Shown: positions 6,105 through 8,093 of the stretch, piece after piece | How the letters are laid out: the number at the start of each line of letters is the position of its first letter | Numbering within the stretch: position 1 is the stretch's first letter | Source: JBARRS01 sp049644345 | Lineage (GTDB): Bacteria; Actinomycetota; Thermoleophilia; Gaiellales; Gaiellaceae | Length of the DNA stretch: 8,093 nt | Assembly (NCBI GenBank): GCA_049644345.1 | Contig: JBARRS010000068.1 | Coordinates: forward strand, 1 to 8,093 | Direction: 5' to 3' | The notes under the pieces: generated by a model | Told to the model about the DNA's origin: nothing | Databases searched by the model: none | Seen by the model: the letters and a program-made list of their open reading frames with translations, nothing else | Made by a program: the position numbers and the translations under genes

Positions 6105-6879
6105 GGCCGCGATTCTGCTTGACATCGACGGCGTGGTCCACGTCTCCGGGGCGCCGATCCCGGGTGCGGCGCAGGCAGTCGCCGAGCTACGGGAGAACGG
6201 CCATCGCCTTCGCTTCGTCACCAACAACACGACCCGCGCCCGGCGGGCGCTCGCAGACGACCTGCGCTCCTACGGCGTCGAGCTCGAGGACGCGGAGCTC
6301 CAGACAACCCCGCTCGCGGCCGCGCGCGCCCTCGCCGGCCGCCGCGTGCTCGCGCTGACGATGGCGGCGATCGTCGAGGATCTCGACGGCGTCGAGCTCG
6401 TCGGCGAGAACGCCGACGCGGTCCTGCTCGGCGGCGCCGACGAGACGGAGGAGACGAACCGCGTCTTCAGCTACATGAACCTCGCCCGCGCCTTCGCCGA
6501 GCTCCAGGACGGCGCGGAGCTCTACTGCCTCCACAAGAACCGCTGGTGGCAGACCTCACGGGGCGGGCTACTCGACGCGGGCGCGTTCGTCGCCGGGCTC
6601 GAGTACGCCGCCGACGTCGAGGCGACCGTGCTCGGCAAGCCGAGCCGCCCTTATTTCGAGGCCGCACTCGAGGCGCTCGACGCCGAGCCCGAGCGGACGT
6701 GGATGGTGGGCGACGACCTGGAGGCGGACGTCGGTGGTGCGCAAGCGTTTGGCCTGCGCACCGTGCTTGTGCGAACCGGCAAGTTCCGCGGCGAGACGCT
6801 CGAGGGATCCTCGCTCGCTCCCGACGCGGTCATCGCGTCGATTACCGATCTTCCCGAGTTCCTCGAGGGTGCCTCCTAG
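6103..6879 (+). CDS. HAD-superfamily subclass IIA phosphatase, LHPP/HDHD2-like
   Basis: This is a cytoplasmic phosphatase of the NagD/HAD-IIA group. The product has 258 residues, typical for the subfamily. HAD motif I is LLDIDGVV with Asp7 as nucleophile and Asp9 as acid/base. Motif II is VTNNTTR with Thr40. A C2-type cap runs from about 75 to 170. Motif III lysine is Lys179 in LGKPSRPYF, and motif IV is MVGDDLEADVGGAQ at 201-214. CLHKNRWWQTS, GLLDAGAFVAGLEYA and LVRTGKFR closely recall animal LHPP and HDHD2 rather than E. coli NagD. LHPP acts on phosphohistidine, phospholysine and pyrophosphate, but substrate cannot be read from sequence. The ATG gives the canonical start and overlaps the divergent arfB ATG; an in-frame GTG at 6079 would lie inside arfB. 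The 3' end overlaps the proposed acpS start. Confidence 0.9.
   Translation: MAAILLDIDGVVHVSGAPIPGAAQAVAELRENGHRLRFVTNNTTRARRALADDLRSYGVELEDAELQTTPLAAARALAGRRVLALTMAAIVEDLDGVELVGENADAVLLGGADETEETNRVFSYMNLARAFAELQDGAELYCLHKNRWWQTSRGGLLDAGAFVAGLEYAADVEATVLGKPSRPYFEAALEALDAEPERTWMVGDDLEADVGGAQAFGLRTVLVRTGKFRGETLEGSSLAPDAVIASITDLPEFLEGAS
6112..6140 (-). promoter_or_regulatory. Possible arfB promoter, inside the phosphatase gene
   Basis: Read on the minus strand, TGGACC (6140-6135), a 17-base spacer and CAGAAT (6117-6112) precede the arfB ATG by seven bases. The -35 hexamer and spacing are the same as in the promoter proposed before 4345. The -10 begins with C rather than T, and the bases also encode conserved residues of the phosphatase N-terminus, so chance is a serious alternative. 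Confidence 0.25.
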
Positions 6880-7252
6880 AATCCAGGGTCGCGTGGTCGG
6901 CATCGACCTAATCGAGATCGAGCGCGTGCGGCGCGCGCTCGAGCGCTACCCGGGTTTTCGCGACCGCTGCTTCACTGAAACCGAGCGCGCGTACTGCGAG
7001 TCACGCCCGAACCCGGCGCAGCACTACGCCGCACGTTTCGCCGGCAAAGAGGCGATCGGCAAGGCGCTCGGCTTCGGCGTCGCGCGCGCTTTCGCCTGGC
7101 GCGAGGTCGAGATCTCGGGCCGGCCGAAGCCGGGTGTACGACTCTCCGGGAGGGTCGGCGACTGGGCCGAGCGGCTCGGCGCGGGCGCGATCGACCTGTC
7201 GATGTCGCACTCGCGCGAGCTTGCCACAGCGGTTTGCGTCATCGATGGCTGA
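6869..7252 (+). CDS. acpS: Holo-[acyl-carrier-protein] synthase
   Basis: AcpS transfers 4'-phosphopantetheine from CoA to the serine of acyl carrier protein and so activates fatty acid synthesis. The product has 127 residues (E. coli 126). The N-terminal VVGIDLIEIERV carries the Mg-binding aspartate (residue 13). The second signature RFAGKEAIGKALG at 56-68 holds the conserved lysine and glutamate (61). GRPKPGVRLSG and the C-terminal LSMSHSRELATAVCVI strand complete the fold. Two GTG starts are possible. The one at 6869 overlaps the phosphatase stop by 11 bases and keeps the full first beta strand, so I prefer it. The one at 6893 follows AGGG at 6885-6888 but would begin the protein only four residues before the metal-binding Asp, shorter than usual. 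The 3' end overlaps the next gene by eight bases. Confidence 0.93.
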   Translation: MPPRIQGRVVGIDLIEIERVRRALERYPGFRDRCFTETERAYCESRPNPAQHYAARFAGKEAIGKALGFGVARAFAWREVEISGRPKPGVRLSGRVGDWAERLGAGAIDLSMSHSRELATAVCVIDG

Positions 7253-8093
7253 GCTCGAGCCGCTCTACACCGCGGCCGAGATGAAGGCCGCGGAGGAGGG
7301 TCACGACGTCGAGGAGCTGATGCAGCGTGCAGGCGGCGCCGTGGCAGACGCCGTCGTGCGCGAGTACCCCGGTGCTCGGGTTGTCGCGGTCTGCGGCAAG
7401 GGGGCGAACGGCGGCGACGGCAGGATCGCGGCGCAAAAGCTCGGCGGCAGCGTCGTCGAGGTGGGTGACGAGATGCCCGCGGCTGACGTGATCGTCGACG
7501 CGCTCTTCGGCACGGGCTTCCACGGCGAGCCGCGTGAAGATGCGGCGCGCTCGATCGAGGCGATCAACGCCGCCGGCGCCAGCGTGGTCGCGGTCGACAT
7601 CCCGTCCGGGGTCGACGCTTCGACGGGCGAGGTCGGCGGCGCGGTCGTCGACGCGGAGCTGACGGTCACCTTCCACGGCCCGAAGGTCGGCCTCGCAGTG
7701 GCGCCCGGCCGTTTTCACGCGGGGCGGGTCGAGGTCGCGGACATCGGCCTCGAGCAGGGCGAGACGGAGCACCGGCTCGTAACGCGCGAGATCCTCCGCC
7801 GTGTCCCGCGGAAGCGCCCCGAGGACAACAAGTACTCGGCGGGGTCCGTGCTCGTCGTCGGCGGAGCGCCCGGGACGACCGGCGCCGTCTGCCTCGCCGC
7901 CGAGGCCGCCTTCCGGGCCGACGCAGGGTACGTCGCCGTCTGCGCGCCGCGGGAGTCGCTGCCGGTGATCGAGACGCGGTTGCTCGAGGCGGTCAAGCGG
8001 CCGCTCGACGAGGTCTTCGAGGCGGCCGGGCGCGCCGGCGCGCTCGCCCTCGGGCCGGGCCTCGGGCGGAGCGACGATCGGAAAGCGCTGGTG
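7245..8093 (+). CDS. nnr: Bifunctional NAD(P)HX epimerase / ADP-dependent dehydratase, 5' part
   Basis: This enzyme repairs hydrated NAD(P)H: the N-terminal YjeF_N domain interconverts R and S epimers and the C-terminal ribokinase-like domain dehydrates the S form with ADP. The frame stays open to the window end, giving 283 residues of an expected 450-500. The epimerase part (about 1-170) has MQRAG near 26-30, VCGKGANGGDGRIAA at 49-63, VDALFGTGF at 84-92, DIPSGVDASTG at 118-128 and TFHGPK at 142-147. The dehydratase part begins near 180 with the KYSAGSVLVVGG loop at 196-207, TTGAVCLAAEAA at 211-222 and GPGLG at 270-274. The stretch between NGGDGR and VDALFGTG is only about 24 residues, some 35-40 fewer than in typical family members. 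The ATG overlaps the acpS stop by eight bases; no Shine-Dalgarno is visible, implying coupled translation. nnrE/nnrD next to acpS and alr is a common actinobacterial arrangement. Confidence 0.93.
   Translation, partial: MAELEPLYTAAEMKAAEEGHDVEELMQRAGGAVADAVVREYPGARVVAVCGKGANGGDGRIAAQKLGGSVVEVGDEMPAADVIVDALFGTGFHGEPREDAARSIEAINAAGASVVAVDIPSGVDASTGEVGGAVVDAELTVTFHGPKVGLAVAPGRFHAGRVEVADIGLEQGETEHRLVTREILRRVPRKRPEDNKYSAGSVLVVGGAPGTTGAVCLAAEAAFRADAGYVAVCAPRESLPVIETRLLEAVKRPLDEVFEAAGRAGALALGPGLGRSDDRKALV

Overview
The window is a densely packed, strongly GC-rich stretch (third codon positions almost always G or C, several GTG starts) of what looks like an actinomycetal chromosome. The order rplM-rpsI-glmM-glmS-(insert)-acpS-nnrE/D is the classic actinobacterial neighbourhood, which normally continues to alr and tsaE. 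Protein details differ from Streptomyces and Mycobacterium, so a deep-branching class such as Thermoleophilia is my guess. That placement is inference, not something I can test here. The window has no transposase, integrase, tRNA, rRNA, CRISPR array or repeat family that I can see.

Layout. Positions 1-707 hold the 3' part of rplM (ribosomal protein L13) and rpsI (S9), overlapping by one base. Positions 719-3877 hold glmM and glmS, the phosphoglucosamine mutase and the glutamine:fructose-6-phosphate aminotransferase that together supply glucosamine-1-phosphate for UDP-GlcNAc and hence peptidoglycan. The 63-base gap between them contains a strong RNA hairpin that ends one base before the glmS ribosome binding site. 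Positions 3891-5700 encode two exported proteins I cannot name: a 131-residue protein with four evenly paired cysteines, and a 451-residue predicted beta-propeller-like protein. Positions 5697-6104, on the minus strand, encode an ArfB-type ribosome-rescue peptidyl-tRNA hydrolase. Its stop codon overlaps that of the convergent propeller gene and its start codon overlaps that of the divergent gene. Positions 6103-8093 hold a plus-strand run of overlapping genes: a HAD-IIA phosphatase resembling LHPP/HDHD2, acpS (holo-ACP synthase) and the 5' part of a bifunctional NAD(P)HX epimerase/dehydratase (nnrE/nnrD) that runs off the window.

How it works together. The left half couples ribosomal protein synthesis with amino-sugar supply for the wall. 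The right half is metabolite housekeeping: ACP activation, repair of damaged NAD(P)H and a small phosphatase. The block between glmS and acpS looks like a lineage-specific insertion into an otherwise conserved cluster. There is no gene-free stretch longer than about 65 bases. I see no convincing new defence or mobile system. The most interesting points are the pre-glmS hairpin, several substituted conserved residues in GlmS, the zero-gap packing of arfB, a shortened epimerase domain in NnrE/D and the two unidentified exported proteins.
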